From positions 1,480,382 through 1,544,381 of the forward strand of contig NZ_LR130817.1 in the NCBI RefSeq assembly GCF_900626145.1: a DNA stretch of 64,000 nt. Reading direction: 5' to 3'. The DNA is from Intestinimonas timonensis. GTDB lineage: Bacteria > Bacillota > Clostridia > Oscillospirales > Oscillospiraceae. The notes beneath the pieces are model-generated. The model saw nothing but the letters and a program-made list of their open reading frames with translations, did no database searches and was not told where the DNA came from. Positions within the stretch are counted from its first letter, which is position 1. Every line of letters starts with the position of its first letter. Shown one piece after another: positions 44,577-52,803 of the stretch. Made by a program: the position numbers and the translations under genes.

Positions 44577-45903
44577 TTAATAGTGGTATTTCTTCCGCTT
44601 TCCCACCAGGAAGGCAACGGTCACCGCCACGGCCAGCAACTCTGCCGCCGCAGTGGCCGCCCAGATGCCGTCCAGGCCCCAGAGCAGGGGGAGCAGCAGC
44701 ACCGCCACCACCTGAAAGACCAGGGTCCTCATAAAAGAGATGAGTGCGGAGACCAGACCGTCGTTCAGCGCGGTGAAGAAGGAAGAGCCGAAAATGGCCA
44801 GTCCCGAGAAGAGGAAGGAAAAGGAGTAGAGCCGGAACTCCCGCAGTGTGAGGGCCAGAAGGGCCTGGTCATATCCCACAAACAATCGTGATAACGGCAG
44901 TGCCAGCAGCTCTGCCGCGGCGAACATGAGCAGAGCGAAAACGCCTACGATGCCCAGGCTCCGCCGCAGGAGTCCCCGGAGCTCTTCGTAGTGTCCCGCT
45001 CCGTCGTGATAGCTGATCACTGGTGCCGTTCCCACGGAATAGCCCAGGAAGGCCGCCTGAAAAATGAGGCTGACGTACATCAGAACGCCATAGGCGGCAA
45101 TGCCATCCTCACCGGCGTAGCGCAGGAGCTGGAAGTTGTAGAGCATCCCCACCACAGACATGGAGATGTTGGACAAAAACTCGGAGGAGCCGTTGGTACA
45201 GGCCTTGCGCAGCGCCCGCCAGTCCACCCCCGCCCGGGTCAGGCGGAGCAGGCTCCGATTGGGGCGGCTGAAGTAGAGCAGCGGCAGCAAGCCCGCCCAC
45301 ACACTGACTCACAGCGGTGGCGGCCGCCGCTCCCTCCAGTCCCCAGGATAGCCCCACCACAAACAGAGCGTCCAGCACCACATTGGTCATCCCCGCCGCC
45401 ACCGTCACAGCCAGGCCCAGCTTGGGCTTTTCCGCCGTGGCAAACAGGCACTGGAACTCATACTGGAGAACGTAGGCAGGGATGGCCAGCAGGATGATGC
45501 GCCCATAGGTCACACTGTCCGCCAGCATCTCCCCCTCCGCCCCCAGCAGGGCGGCCACGGGCACCAGAAGCAGTTGACCCAGAATGGCCAGCCCCACGCC
45601 GCAAAGGGCGGAAACCCACACCAGCATGGAAAAGATCCGGTTGGCTTTTCCCCGGTCCCCCTCCCCCAGGGTCTTGGCGATCAGGGCGCCGCCGCCGGTG
45701 CCGAACATGAATCCCACGCACCCCAGAACCAGCAGGAACGGCATAATGAAGTTGACAGCCGCAAAGGGGGTCTTGCCCACATAGTTGGAGACAAAAAAGC
45801 CATCCACCACACCGTAGATGGAAGTGAACACCAGCATTACAATGGATGGGAAGGTAAAACGCAGCAGGCGCCGGCAGGTAAAGTGGTCGGAAAGCCGGGT
45901 CAT
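44577..45903 (-). pseudogene. MATE family efflux transporter with one-base frameshift
   Basis: Multidrug/cation antiporter of the MATE family. The frame starting at 45903 (MTRLSDHFTCRRLLRFTF) gives the N-terminal half (SIYGVVDGFFVSNYVGKT, GVGLAILGQLLLVPVAALLG). The C-terminal half is in another frame from about 45290 (GLLPLLYFSRPNRS, SFLFSGLAIFGSSFFTALNDG). The junction lies in a G-rich run (CCCGCCC on the plus strand, 45292-45298), consistent with one extra base. Without it the protein is 441 residues, a normal MATE length. The start overlaps the MarR stop (ATGA). It may be truly broken or a homopolymer sequencing error. Confidence 0.85.
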
Positions 45904-46361
45904 ACGTTCCACTCCCTCGCCTTCCGTCCCCGCAGCTCCTCCACCCGCGCCCGCATGTCCACCAGGAAGCGCTCCGTCAGGGCCACATACTGCTCCACTT
46001 CCTCCGCAGTCCAGGTGTCCAGAATCTCGTTCTCCATCCGGATGATTTCCTGGGCGGTACCGGCGGCATAGGCCTCCCCCGCCGCCGTCAGACAGACCCG
46101 CTTGGCCTTGCCGTCCACCGCCTCCAGATAAATCATCCCCTCCTTCTCCAGCTTCCGCACCGCCGAGTTCACCGTCTGCTTGCTCAGCCCGCACTGCCGG
46201 CAGATCTCATGGAGCAGGCAGCGTCCGCCGCTGACGCAGATGGTATAGAGGATCTGGGACACGCTGTCCGACATGCCCAGCAGCAGCGAGGCGTCATGAT
46301 AGACGCCCTCCAGCTCCCCCAGCAGGTGATTATACCGCTTGATGGCGGCATTTCTTTCCAT
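45900..46361 (-). CDS. MarR family transcriptional regulator
   Basis: A 153-residue winged-helix regulator (ILYTICVSGGRCLLHEICRQ, GLSKQTVNSAVRKLEKEGMIYL, and the wing DGKAKRVCLTAAGEAY). It is co-transcribed with the MATE gene, with an ATGA overlap. This arrangement suggests a repressor relieved by the transported compound. Its promoter carries a long palindrome. Confidence 0.93.
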   Translation of the reverse strand: MERNAAIKRYNHLLGELEGVYHDASLLLGMSDSVSQILYTICVSGGRCLLHEICRQCGLSKQTVNSAVRKLEKEGMIYLEAVDGKAKRVCLTAAGEAYAAGTAQEIIRMENEILDTWTAEEVEQYVALTERFLVDMRARVEELRGRKAREWNV

Positions 46362-46378
46362 GCCTCTTCCCCCTTATC

Positions 46379-46429
46379 GTCCGAAATCGTACTATACGGT
46401 ATAATAGTATGATTTCGGACCATTGTCAA
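46379..46429 (-). promoter_or_regulatory. MarR-MATE promoter with long palindromic operator
   Basis: Minus-strand promoter with consensus -35 TTGACA (46424-46429) and -10 TATTAT (46401-46406), 17-bp spacer. An inverted repeat spanning 46379-46420 (arms TCCGAAATC-TACTAT, about 17 bp each) covers the spacer, -10 and start region. It is the expected autorepression site for the MarR protein. Confidence 0.85.
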
Positions 46430-46570
46430 CCACTTTCTTGGACACGACCGCAGCGGCAGCAGAAAACAAAAAAAGGCCGGCCGCTGCGAGTGAACAGCTC
46501 CAGTAAAACCGGACAATAGACAAAAGGCCCCCTAATGTAGGAAAATAAAGCTACATTAGGGGGTCTTGCT

Positions 46571-46843
46571 ATGTCCGGAAAAAAAGGGATGAAAAAGTAT
46601 CCGGTAGGGATACGAGAAGAAGTGGTGTCACGAATCCGTGGAGGAGAAAGCCAGCGTGCTTTATGTCGGGAGTATGGGATCAGCCGGTGGGCTATTCAGT
46701 GCTGGCTAAAGGAGCCTGTCCTTCCAAAAGCGCGGGGGCGTAAACCCGCAAAAACACTGGCGGAGTACAAGTATGAGAACAAACGGCTAAAGATGGAAAA
46801 CGAGCTGTTGCGGGATTTTCTGCGCTCCACAGGAAGGAAGTGA
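46571..46843 (+). CDS. IS3-family transposase OrfA, copy 2
   Basis: A 90-residue HTH protein (VVSRIRGGESQRALCREYGISRW) with a C-terminal leucine zipper (YENKRLKMENELLRDFLRS). The zipper resembles copy 1 but the HTH half does not. It overlaps orfB by 4 bp. Confidence 0.9.
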   Translation: MSGKKGMKKYPVGIREEVVSRIRGGESQRALCREYGISRWAIQCWLKEPVLPKARGRKPAKTLAEYKYENKRLKMENELLRDFLRSTGRK

Positions 46844-47697
46844 GGCCAAGGGCAAAATACGCAGTAATCTACCGGCACAGAAACGAATATCCGGTAACCG
46901 TTATGTGTCGCTTCTTTCAGGTATCCCGCAGCGGATACTATGATTTCGTCCATCGTTTGGGCAGGCCGGAGAAAGACGCGGCCCTTGCAGAAATCATCGC
47001 GGAACAGCGAGAGCGCAGCTTTCGTACGTATGGCTACCGCAGAATGTGGCTGGTGCTGAAGAAGCGAGGCATCCACCGTAATCCCAAGACCATCCTGCGT
47101 ATCATGGAGAAATATGGTTTGCTTGCGGAGATCCGGAGACGCAGAAAATGGCAGCAGATGGGGCAGCAAGTCCACAAGTACAAGAATCTGCTGAATAGGG
47201 AGTTTTATGCGAACAGGCCCAACAGCAAATGGGTGACGGACATCTCCTACATCCACACCAAGCAGGGCGTATTGTACCTGTCCATGATCCGGGACCTTTA
47301 CGACAACAGCATTGTTGCCTACAAGACCGGCACAAAGCAGACAGTCAACCTGGTGCTGGACACCATTCGCCTGGCCATGCGCAAGGAGAAAAAGAGGGCC
47401 GCTGCGGAGTTGCAGCTCCACAGCGACCAGGGGTTCCAGTACACCTCGCAAGCATACTTCGACCTGACAAAATCTTATGGCATTACGCCTTCCATGTCAA
47501 GACGCGGAAACTGTTACGACAACGCTATGGCGGAAAATTTCTTTTCCATCCTCAAGACAGAGTGTATCTACCGCCATAAACCGGCCTCATTCTGTGAGGC
47601 CAATGAGATGATTGACCGCTATATCAATTTTTACAACCACGAGCGCATCCAGCTAAAAACTGGAGTGGCGCCGCTCACGCTGCACCACTCCGCTTAA
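46840..47697 (+). CDS. IS3-family transposase OrfB (DDE integrase), copy 2
   Basis: A 285-residue catalytic subunit starting at GTG. It has SKWVTDISYIHTKQG, LHSDQGFQYTS and NAMAENFFSILKTE, so the DDE triad is complete. By eye it shares roughly four fifths of its residues with copy 1 OrfB, so the two elements are relatives rather than recent duplicates. Confidence 0.93.
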   Translation: MRPRAKYAVIYRHRNEYPVTVMCRFFQVSRSGYYDFVHRLGRPEKDAALAEIIAEQRERSFRTYGYRRMWLVLKKRGIHRNPKTILRIMEKYGLLAEIRRRRKWQQMGQQVHKYKNLLNREFYANRPNSKWVTDISYIHTKQGVLYLSMIRDLYDNSIVAYKTGTKQTVNLVLDTIRLAMRKEKKRAAAELQLHSDQGFQYTSQAYFDLTKSYGITPSMSRRGNCYDNAMAENFFSILKTECIYRHKPASFCEANEMIDRYINFYNHERIQLKTGVAPLTLHHSA

Positions 47698-47782
47698 AAC
47701 TTCATATTTCCCTACATTGAGGCCTTTTTGTGCTGTCCGCACAATTTGGGGCGGTTCAGAGAGCAGCGGCCGGCCTTTTCAT

Positions 47783-50080
47783 TTAAATGTTTTCTTTTCG
47801 ATTCTGTGCCATGCCCTGGACCAGTTTCTCCGCCGTGATGGGGAGATCCCGGACCTGGACCCCCGTGGCATTGCGGATGGCCTGGGCCACGGCGGGAGCG
47901 GGCGTATTGATGACCACCTCACCGATGGACTTGGCGCCGAAGGGCCCGTTGGGCTCATAGCTCTCCTCAAACTCCACCCGGATCTGGGGCAGATCGGTGC
48001 GGCTGGGGATCTTGTACTGCATGAAGGAGTTGTTGGCCATCATGCCCCGGCCATCATAGCACACGTCCTCAAAAAGGGCCATGCCGATGCCCTGGGCAAT
48101 GCCGCCCTCGGCCTGGATGCGGGCCAGGTTCTTGTTGACCACGGTGCCGCAGTCCACCACGCCCACATAGTCCACCACCTTTACCTCGCCGGTCTCCAGG
48201 TCGGCCTCCACCTCGGCAAAGCCCGCCATCAGCGGCGGCGGAGAGGTGGGGCTGCAGTGGGTGGCGGTGGCGGTGAGCCACTGGGCTCCCGGCCCCACCA
48301 CCAGGTCCTGTCCCAGCTTGGCCAGGGTGATCCGGGTGTCCGGATTGGTATGGTCATAGACCGCCTGGCCGTCGAACCGGGCACGATCGGGGTGGATGCC
48401 CAGCCGGCGGGCGCCCTCGTTGGTGATCTTCTCCACCAGCTCAGTGCAGGCCTTCACCACGGCGGTGCCGGTGACATAGGTAGTGCTGGAGGCGTAGGAG
48501 CCGGTATCATAGGGGGAGTAGTCGGTGTCGATGGGGGCCACGCTGATCCACTCCATGGGGCATTCCAGCACCTCGGCGGCCATCTGGGCCAGGATGGTAT
48601 CACAGCCGGTGCCCATGTCGGTGGCGCCGATCATCAGGGTATAGAAGCCGTCATCGTTGAGCTTGATGGTAACAGTGGCCGTATCCACAGCGGAGATACC
48701 GGAGCCCTGCATGGTGATGGCCATGCCCACGCCCCGGACGTGCCGGTCGTCCACCCGGACGCTGGGGTACTTCTCCGCCCAGCCAATCATCTCCATGCCC
48801 CGCTGGATGCACTGGGGCAGGCTGGAGCTGCTCAGGGGCTCGTTGTAGTAGGCCGGCATATTCATGCCCTGCTGGGGCAGGTTTTTGAGCCGCAGTTGAG
48901 CCGGGTCCATGCCCAGCTCGGCGGCCAGCTCATTGACAGCCGACTCCATGGCGAAGCAGCCCTGGGTGGCGCCGTAGCCGCGGTAGGCCCCCGCCGCCAT
49001 GGTGTTGGTGTAGACCACATCGTAGGTGAAGCGGAAGGCGGCATCCTTGGCGTAGAGAGGGATATTTTTATGTCCCACCAGACCCACGGTGGTAGAGGCA
49101 TGCTCACCGTAGGCGCCGGCGTTGGAAAGGGCGTGCATGTCCACCGCCTTTATGGTACCGTCCCGCATGGCGCCCACCCGGACGTGGACCCGCATCTGGT
49201 GGCGGCTGTTGGAGGCCTGGAAGACCTCCCGGCGGGTGTAGACAATCTTGGCCGGCCGGCCGGTGCGCAGGGTCACCAGGGCGGGGAAGAGCTCGCTCAC
49301 CAGGGTCTGCTTGGCACCGAAGCCGCCGCCGATCCGGGGCTTGGTCACCCGCACCGCCCCCTGGGGCAGCCCCAGAGCGTGGGCAATGATCCGGCGGCAG
49401 TGGAAGGGCACCTGGGTGGAGGAGGTGACGTTGAGCCGCCCCGTCTGGTCCAGCCAGGTATAGGTGGAGAAGGTCTCCATCATGGCCTGGGCATTGGCCT
49501 TGGTATAGTAGGTCCGGTCCACCACCACATCGCACCCGGCCAGGGCGGCCTCCACGTCGCCGTCGGCGTCGCAGCCGCTGGAGACCAGGTTCCGGGACGG
49601 GTCGCCGCCAATGTCGAAGTTGGTGTGGTAATCGGACTCCGGATGGATCACGGAGGGGTTGTCCAGGGCCTTTTCAAAGTCGATGACCGGCTCCAGCACC
49701 TCGTACTTCACTTGGATCATCCGCATGGCCTTGTCCACGCTGGCCTCATCCCGGCCGGCCACAATGGCCACCGGGTCTCCCACATACCGCACCACCTGAT
49801 CCAGGATGTACCGGTCGTAGGGGCTGGGCTCGGGGTAGGACTGGCCCGCCAGGGTGTAGCGGATCTTGGGCACGTCCTCCCAGGTGAGGATGCAGGCGAT
49901 GCCGGCTACCCGGCTGGCCGAATCCTTCCGGATGGACTTGATGCGTGCAAAGGCGTGGGGGCTGCGGAGAATCTTCACCACCAGGCAGTCACGGGGGGCC
50001 AGGTCGTCGGTGTAGAGACCCTTGCCGCTGGTGAGGGTCATGCCGTCGGTCTTGGGGACGGCCTTGTTCACATAGCGCAT
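47783..50080 (-). CDS. Xanthine dehydrogenase-family molybdopterin-binding subunit
   Basis: Large catalytic subunit (765 residues) of a molybdenum hydroxylase. It has the N-terminal aldehyde oxidase/xanthine dehydrogenase a/b hammerhead domain (SGKGLYTDDLAPRDCLVVKILRS split at about residue 130). The molybdopterin-binding domain follows, with PRIGGGFGAKQT near 265, GAYRGYGATQGCFAMES near 370, and the catalytic Glu in the C-terminal GIGEV-type motif (GAKSIGEVVINTPAPA near 735). It overlaps the 2Fe-2S subunit gene by 13 bp. The substrate (xanthine, purine, nicotinate or other N-heterocycle) cannot be decided from sequence alone. Its terminator is split by IS copy 2. Confidence 0.9.
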   Translation of the reverse strand: MRYVNKAVPKTDGMTLTSGKGLYTDDLAPRDCLVVKILRSPHAFARIKSIRKDSASRVAGIACILTWEDVPKIRYTLAGQSYPEPSPYDRYILDQVVRYVGDPVAIVAGRDEASVDKAMRMIQVKYEVLEPVIDFEKALDNPSVIHPESDYHTNFDIGGDPSRNLVSSGCDADGDVEAALAGCDVVVDRTYYTKANAQAMMETFSTYTWLDQTGRLNVTSSTQVPFHCRRIIAHALGLPQGAVRVTKPRIGGGFGAKQTLVSELFPALVTLRTGRPAKIVYTRREVFQASNSRHQMRVHVRVGAMRDGTIKAVDMHALSNAGAYGEHASTTVGLVGHKNIPLYAKDAAFRFTYDVVYTNTMAAGAYRGYGATQGCFAMESAVNELAAELGMDPAQLRLKNLPQQGMNMPAYYNEPLSSSSLPQCIQRGMEMIGWAEKYPSVRVDDRHVRGVGMAITMQGSGISAVDTATVTIKLNDDGFYTLMIGATDMGTGCDTILAQMAAEVLECPMEWISVAPIDTDYSPYDTGSYASSTTYVTGTAVVKACTELVEKITNEGARRLGIHPDRARFDGQAVYDHTNPDTRITLAKLGQDLVVGPGAQWLTATATHCSPTSPPPLMAGFAEVEADLETGEVKVVDYVGVVDCGTVVNKNLARIQAEGGIAQGIGMALFEDVCYDGRGMMANNSFMQYKIPSRTDLPQIRVEFEESYEPNGPFGAKSIGEVVINTPAPAVAQAIRNATGVQVRDLPITAEKLVQGMAQNRKENI

Positions 50081-50547
50081 GCCTGGACCTCCTTTTCCTC
50101 TCTGGCGTCCAGCCAGGCCCGGATGGCCCGCATCTGCCCGGCGTAGCCGGTGCAGCGGCAGAGGTTGCCGGAGAGGTACTGCCGGACCTCCTCATCGGTG
50201 GGGTGGTCCAGCTCCCGGCCCATGGCCAGCACGGTCATGATGAGGCCGGGGCTGCAATAGCCGCACTGCTCGGCGCCCTCGTCCACCAGGAAGCGGGCGA
50301 AGGCCTGGGCCTCCTCCTGCACGCCCTCCAGAGTTGTGACGATCTTGCCGTCGGCCCGGGCGGCGGGGTAAGAGCAGGAGAGCACGGGGCTCCCCTCCAC
50401 CCAGACGGTGCACAGGCCGCAGTTGGAGGTGTCGCATCCCCGTTTCACGCTGTAAATGCCGTACTTCCGCAGGAAGTCCAGCAGCATCATATCGTTGGGG
50501 ATGTGCTTGTTGAGCACCTCTCCGTTGACGGTGATCTTTACCTTCAC
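50068..50547 (-). CDS. Xanthine dehydrogenase-family 2Fe-2S subunit
   Basis: A 159-residue electron-transfer subunit with two 2Fe-2S clusters. The plant-type cluster is in CDTSNCGLCTVWVEGSPVLSC (residues about 40-60, split here to the motif C-x4-C-x2-C). The second is in EQCGYCSPGLIMT and NLCRCTGYAGQ. It overlaps the FAD subunit gene upstream by 4 bp and the Mo subunit downstream by 13 bp, so the three are translationally coupled. Confidence 0.93.
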   Translation of the reverse strand: MKVKITVNGEVLNKHIPNDMMLLDFLRKYGIYSVKRGCDTSNCGLCTVWVEGSPVLSCSYPAARADGKIVTTLEGVQEEAQAFARFLVDEGAEQCGYCSPGLIMTVLAMGRELDHPTDEEVRQYLSGNLCRCTGYAGQMRAIRAWLDAREEKEVQACAM

Positions 50548-51350
50548 GCCTGATTCCCTCCCTTCCCGCAGGCCTCAGCGGCCCGGCGGACCAGCACCTT
50601 GGTCATCTCCCGGCGGTAGTCGGCCCCGGCCCGCAGGTCCGTGCCGAAGGTCAGCTCCCGGGCGGCGGCCTCACCGGCCTCCTCGGGAGTGCCGCCGGCG
50701 GCCAGGCAGGCGGCGGCCTCCACCGACCGCCGGGCGCTGGCCGGACGGGCGCCCACGGAGACGATCCACTCGTTGTCCAGACGGCTCACTCCCACTGCCA
50801 GCAGAGGCAGGTCGGTGGTGGAGCGGCGCAGGCTCTCATAGGCGGCGGTGCGTCCGTCGTCCCGGACCCGGACCTTGACCAGGATGTCGTCAAAGTGGAT
50901 GGGCATGGCCATGAAGTCGGCCAGGGGGATCTCCCCCTGCCGGTAGAGGACCACCGAGGCGTCCAGGGCCAGCAGGGCCGCTGTCACGTCGGAGAAGCCG
51001 AACCGGGAGTAGACTGAGCCGCCCACGGTGGCGCAGTTGCGGAACTGGACGCCCACGATGTGCTCCACGCAGCGGCTCAGGATGCCGCCGAAGCGGCCGG
51101 TGAGCTCCGGCGCCGTCTCCAGCTGCCGCAGGGTGACGCAGGCGCCGATCTCCACACAGCCGTCCCGGACCTCGATCCGGTCCAGCCCCAGTTGAGTGAG
51201 GTCAACGGCGGTGCGCAGGCGCCGCCGGCCCATCTTCAGCCAGCAGCAGCCGCCCAGAATGGCGTTGTTCTTCGGGTCCCGGCTGAGGAGCTCATAGGCC
51301 GCCTCCAGGGACTGGGGGAACATGTAGCTTTTGATGGTGTACAAATCCAT
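50544..51350 (-). CDS. Xanthine dehydrogenase-family FAD-binding subunit
   Basis: Medium subunit (about 268 residues) of the same enzyme. It begins DLYTIKSYMFPQSLEAAYEL, and has an FAD-binding segment ILGGCCWLKMGRRR, then FRNCATVGGSVYSRFGFSD and the CO-dehydrogenase flavoprotein C-terminal domain. Starts considered: ATG at 51350, with GGAGGG only 1 nt away, or TTG at 51344, which gives MYTIKSY and a better spacing of about 7 nt. The frame is open upstream to 51428 without a ribosome site. First gene of the operon. Confidence 0.88.
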   Translation of the reverse strand: MDLYTIKSYMFPQSLEAAYELLSRDPKNNAILGGCCWLKMGRRRLRTAVDLTQLGLDRIEVRDGCVEIGACVTLRQLETAPELTGRFGGILSRCVEHIVGVQFRNCATVGGSVYSRFGFSDVTAALLALDASVVLYRQGEIPLADFMAMPIHFDDILVKVRVRDDGRTAAYESLRRSTTDLPLLAVGVSRLDNEWIVSVGARPASARRSVEAAACLAAGGTPEEAGEAAARELTFGTDLRAGADYRREMTKVLVRRAAEACGKGGNQA

Positions 51351-51579
51351 CCCTCCAAAATAATGCCGCAGAACGGCCTTCGCCATCCCGCGGCGCCCGC
51401 TCGGTGGCGGGCTCCCCTGCCGGATCACATCCGCGGGGAGATCTCTTCAGGATAGATTATAGCGGATCAGGTCGAATTTGTATAGCATGGAATCCGTTTT
51501 CTGAAAAATCTCTGCTCTGCACGAAAGCAGTACGGTTTTAGGGCCTGTCAGCCGTAAGTTCACCCATGAGCCGACACGT

Positions 51580-52713
51580 TCACCGGCTTTCCACAGGGGA
51601 GGGCCAGGTATAGAGCAGTACGGCCAGGGCCACAGTGACCGGCACAGCCAGCACGATGCCGAAGCTGCCGGAGAGCCCCTGCATGATGGCGATGCCGATG
51701 TTGTTGGAGTTGATGATCTGCTGATAGGGCAGCGCGTAGGCGTAGTCCAGCACCAGCATGGAGATACTGCCTCCGGCAAAGGCCAGGATCAGGGTGTTGG
51801 AGTCGGTGCCCATCATGTCCCGGCCCACATGCATTCCCGCTTTGAACAGATCCCGGCGGGAGATGGCAGGGTTCTGGGCGTGGAGCTCAGCGATGGCGCT
51901 GCCGATGGACATGGCCACATCCATCACAGCCCCCAGACTGGAGATGAGCAGTCCGGAGAAGAGAAGTCCGCCCACCTGGACCCCACTGGTGCTGGCCAGG
52001 GTCAAAAGGCTCTCGATATCCGACACATTCCAGCCCGTGATACCGGTGGCCATACTGAAGACAGTGGCGGCGATGCCGGCGATGATGACCCCTGCCACCG
52101 TTCCGCCGGTGGCGACCAACGTCTTTTTGGTGGGGCCGCCGATGAGGTACATAGTGACCAGGGTGGTGACCACACAGATGAACACCGCCACCCAAAAGGG
52201 CGACCAGCCCTGATACACCAGCGGGAGATACACAAACAGGATGCAGAAGAAGGTGAAGACCAGCCCCAGGGCACCCTTAATCCCCTGCTTGCCACCAACC
52301 AGACAGAGGACCAACAGATAGGCCGCCGCGAAGCCATAGATGATCCACTCACGGTCCTGGGAATAGATGCTGGTGATGGTGGACTCCCCCGCCACGCTCT
52401 GCATGACCACGACATGCATCCCCACCGTACAGCCGGCGCCGAAGAGGAAGCCGGAGGAGCTGGTGGTCTCCAGCTCCTGTCCCGCCCGAACGCCGGTGGT
52501 CATGCGCACCACCACCCGCTGCTCCCCCACCCGGGAGCCGTCGGGCTGGAGGTTGTCCTGAAGGATCTCGGTCACCACGCCCTTTTCAAAGGTCTGACCC
52601 TCCCGGTTGACCAGTGCGATCCGCTCACCCTGGTTGATGCGGACGATAAACAGCGCAAATACCGCCAAAAGAAGCAGCGGGATTCCCCACCGCAAAAAAC
52701 GTGCTCTGAGCAT
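51580..52713 (-). CDS. YibE/F family membrane protein
   Basis: A 377-residue polytopic membrane protein of the YibE/F-like family, function unknown. An N-terminal helix (LRWGIPLLLLAVFALFIV) is followed by an extracytoplasmic beta-rich region with VVRMTTGVRAGQELETTSS and about seven to eight helices. One of these includes the conserved GAVMDVAMSIGSAIAEL. The ATG at 52713 has AGGA upstream; the longer frame to 52743 has no site. The region 51430-51579 downstream holds no gene. Confidence 0.85.
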   Translation of the reverse strand: MLRARFLRWGIPLLLLAVFALFIVRINQGERIALVNREGQTFEKGVVTEILQDNLQPDGSRVGEQRVVVRMTTGVRAGQELETTSSSGFLFGAGCTVGMHVVVMQSVAGESTITSIYSQDREWIIYGFAAAYLLVLCLVGGKQGIKGALGLVFTFFCILFVYLPLVYQGWSPFWVAVFICVVTTLVTMYLIGGPTKKTLVATGGTVAGVIIAGIAATVFSMATGITGWNVSDIESLLTLASTSGVQVGGLLFSGLLISSLGAVMDVAMSIGSAIAELHAQNPAISRRDLFKAGMHVGRDMMGTDSNTLILAFAGGSISMLVLDYAYALPYQQIINSNNIGIAIMQGLSGSFGIVLAVPVTVALAVLLYTWPSPVESR

Positions 52714-52746
52714 AAGTCCTGTTCCGCCTTTCTGTCTGAACATAAA

Positions 52747-52775
52747 GATTCCCGGCGGCTATGCCGCCGGGAATC
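52747..52775 (-). terminator. Terminator of the metallophosphoesterase gene
   Basis: 13-bp perfect stem GATTCCCGGCGGC/GCCGCCGGGAATC with loop TAT, followed on the minus strand by TTTATG. Confidence 0.85.
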
Positions 52776-52803
52776 CATGTCTTGCACAACCTGTACCGTC
52801 TGA

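Larger units (their letters stand above)
46491..47758 (+). mobile_element. IS3-family (IS150-like) insertion sequence, copy 2
   Basis: A 1268-bp element with ends TGAACAGCTCCAG and CTGCCCC-type GGGGCGGTTCA, related to copy 1, flanked by a 3-bp duplication GAG (46488-46490 and 47759-47761). It interrupts a terminator hairpin: arms AAAAGGCCGGCCGCTGC (46471-46487) and GCAGCGGCCGGCC followed by TTTT (from 47763). The original loop was GAGA. As in copy 1, an internal hairpin (CCCCCTAATGTAG/CTACATTAGGGGG) precedes orfA. The interrupted terminator belongs to the minus-strand molybdenum hydroxylase operon. Confidence 0.93.
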
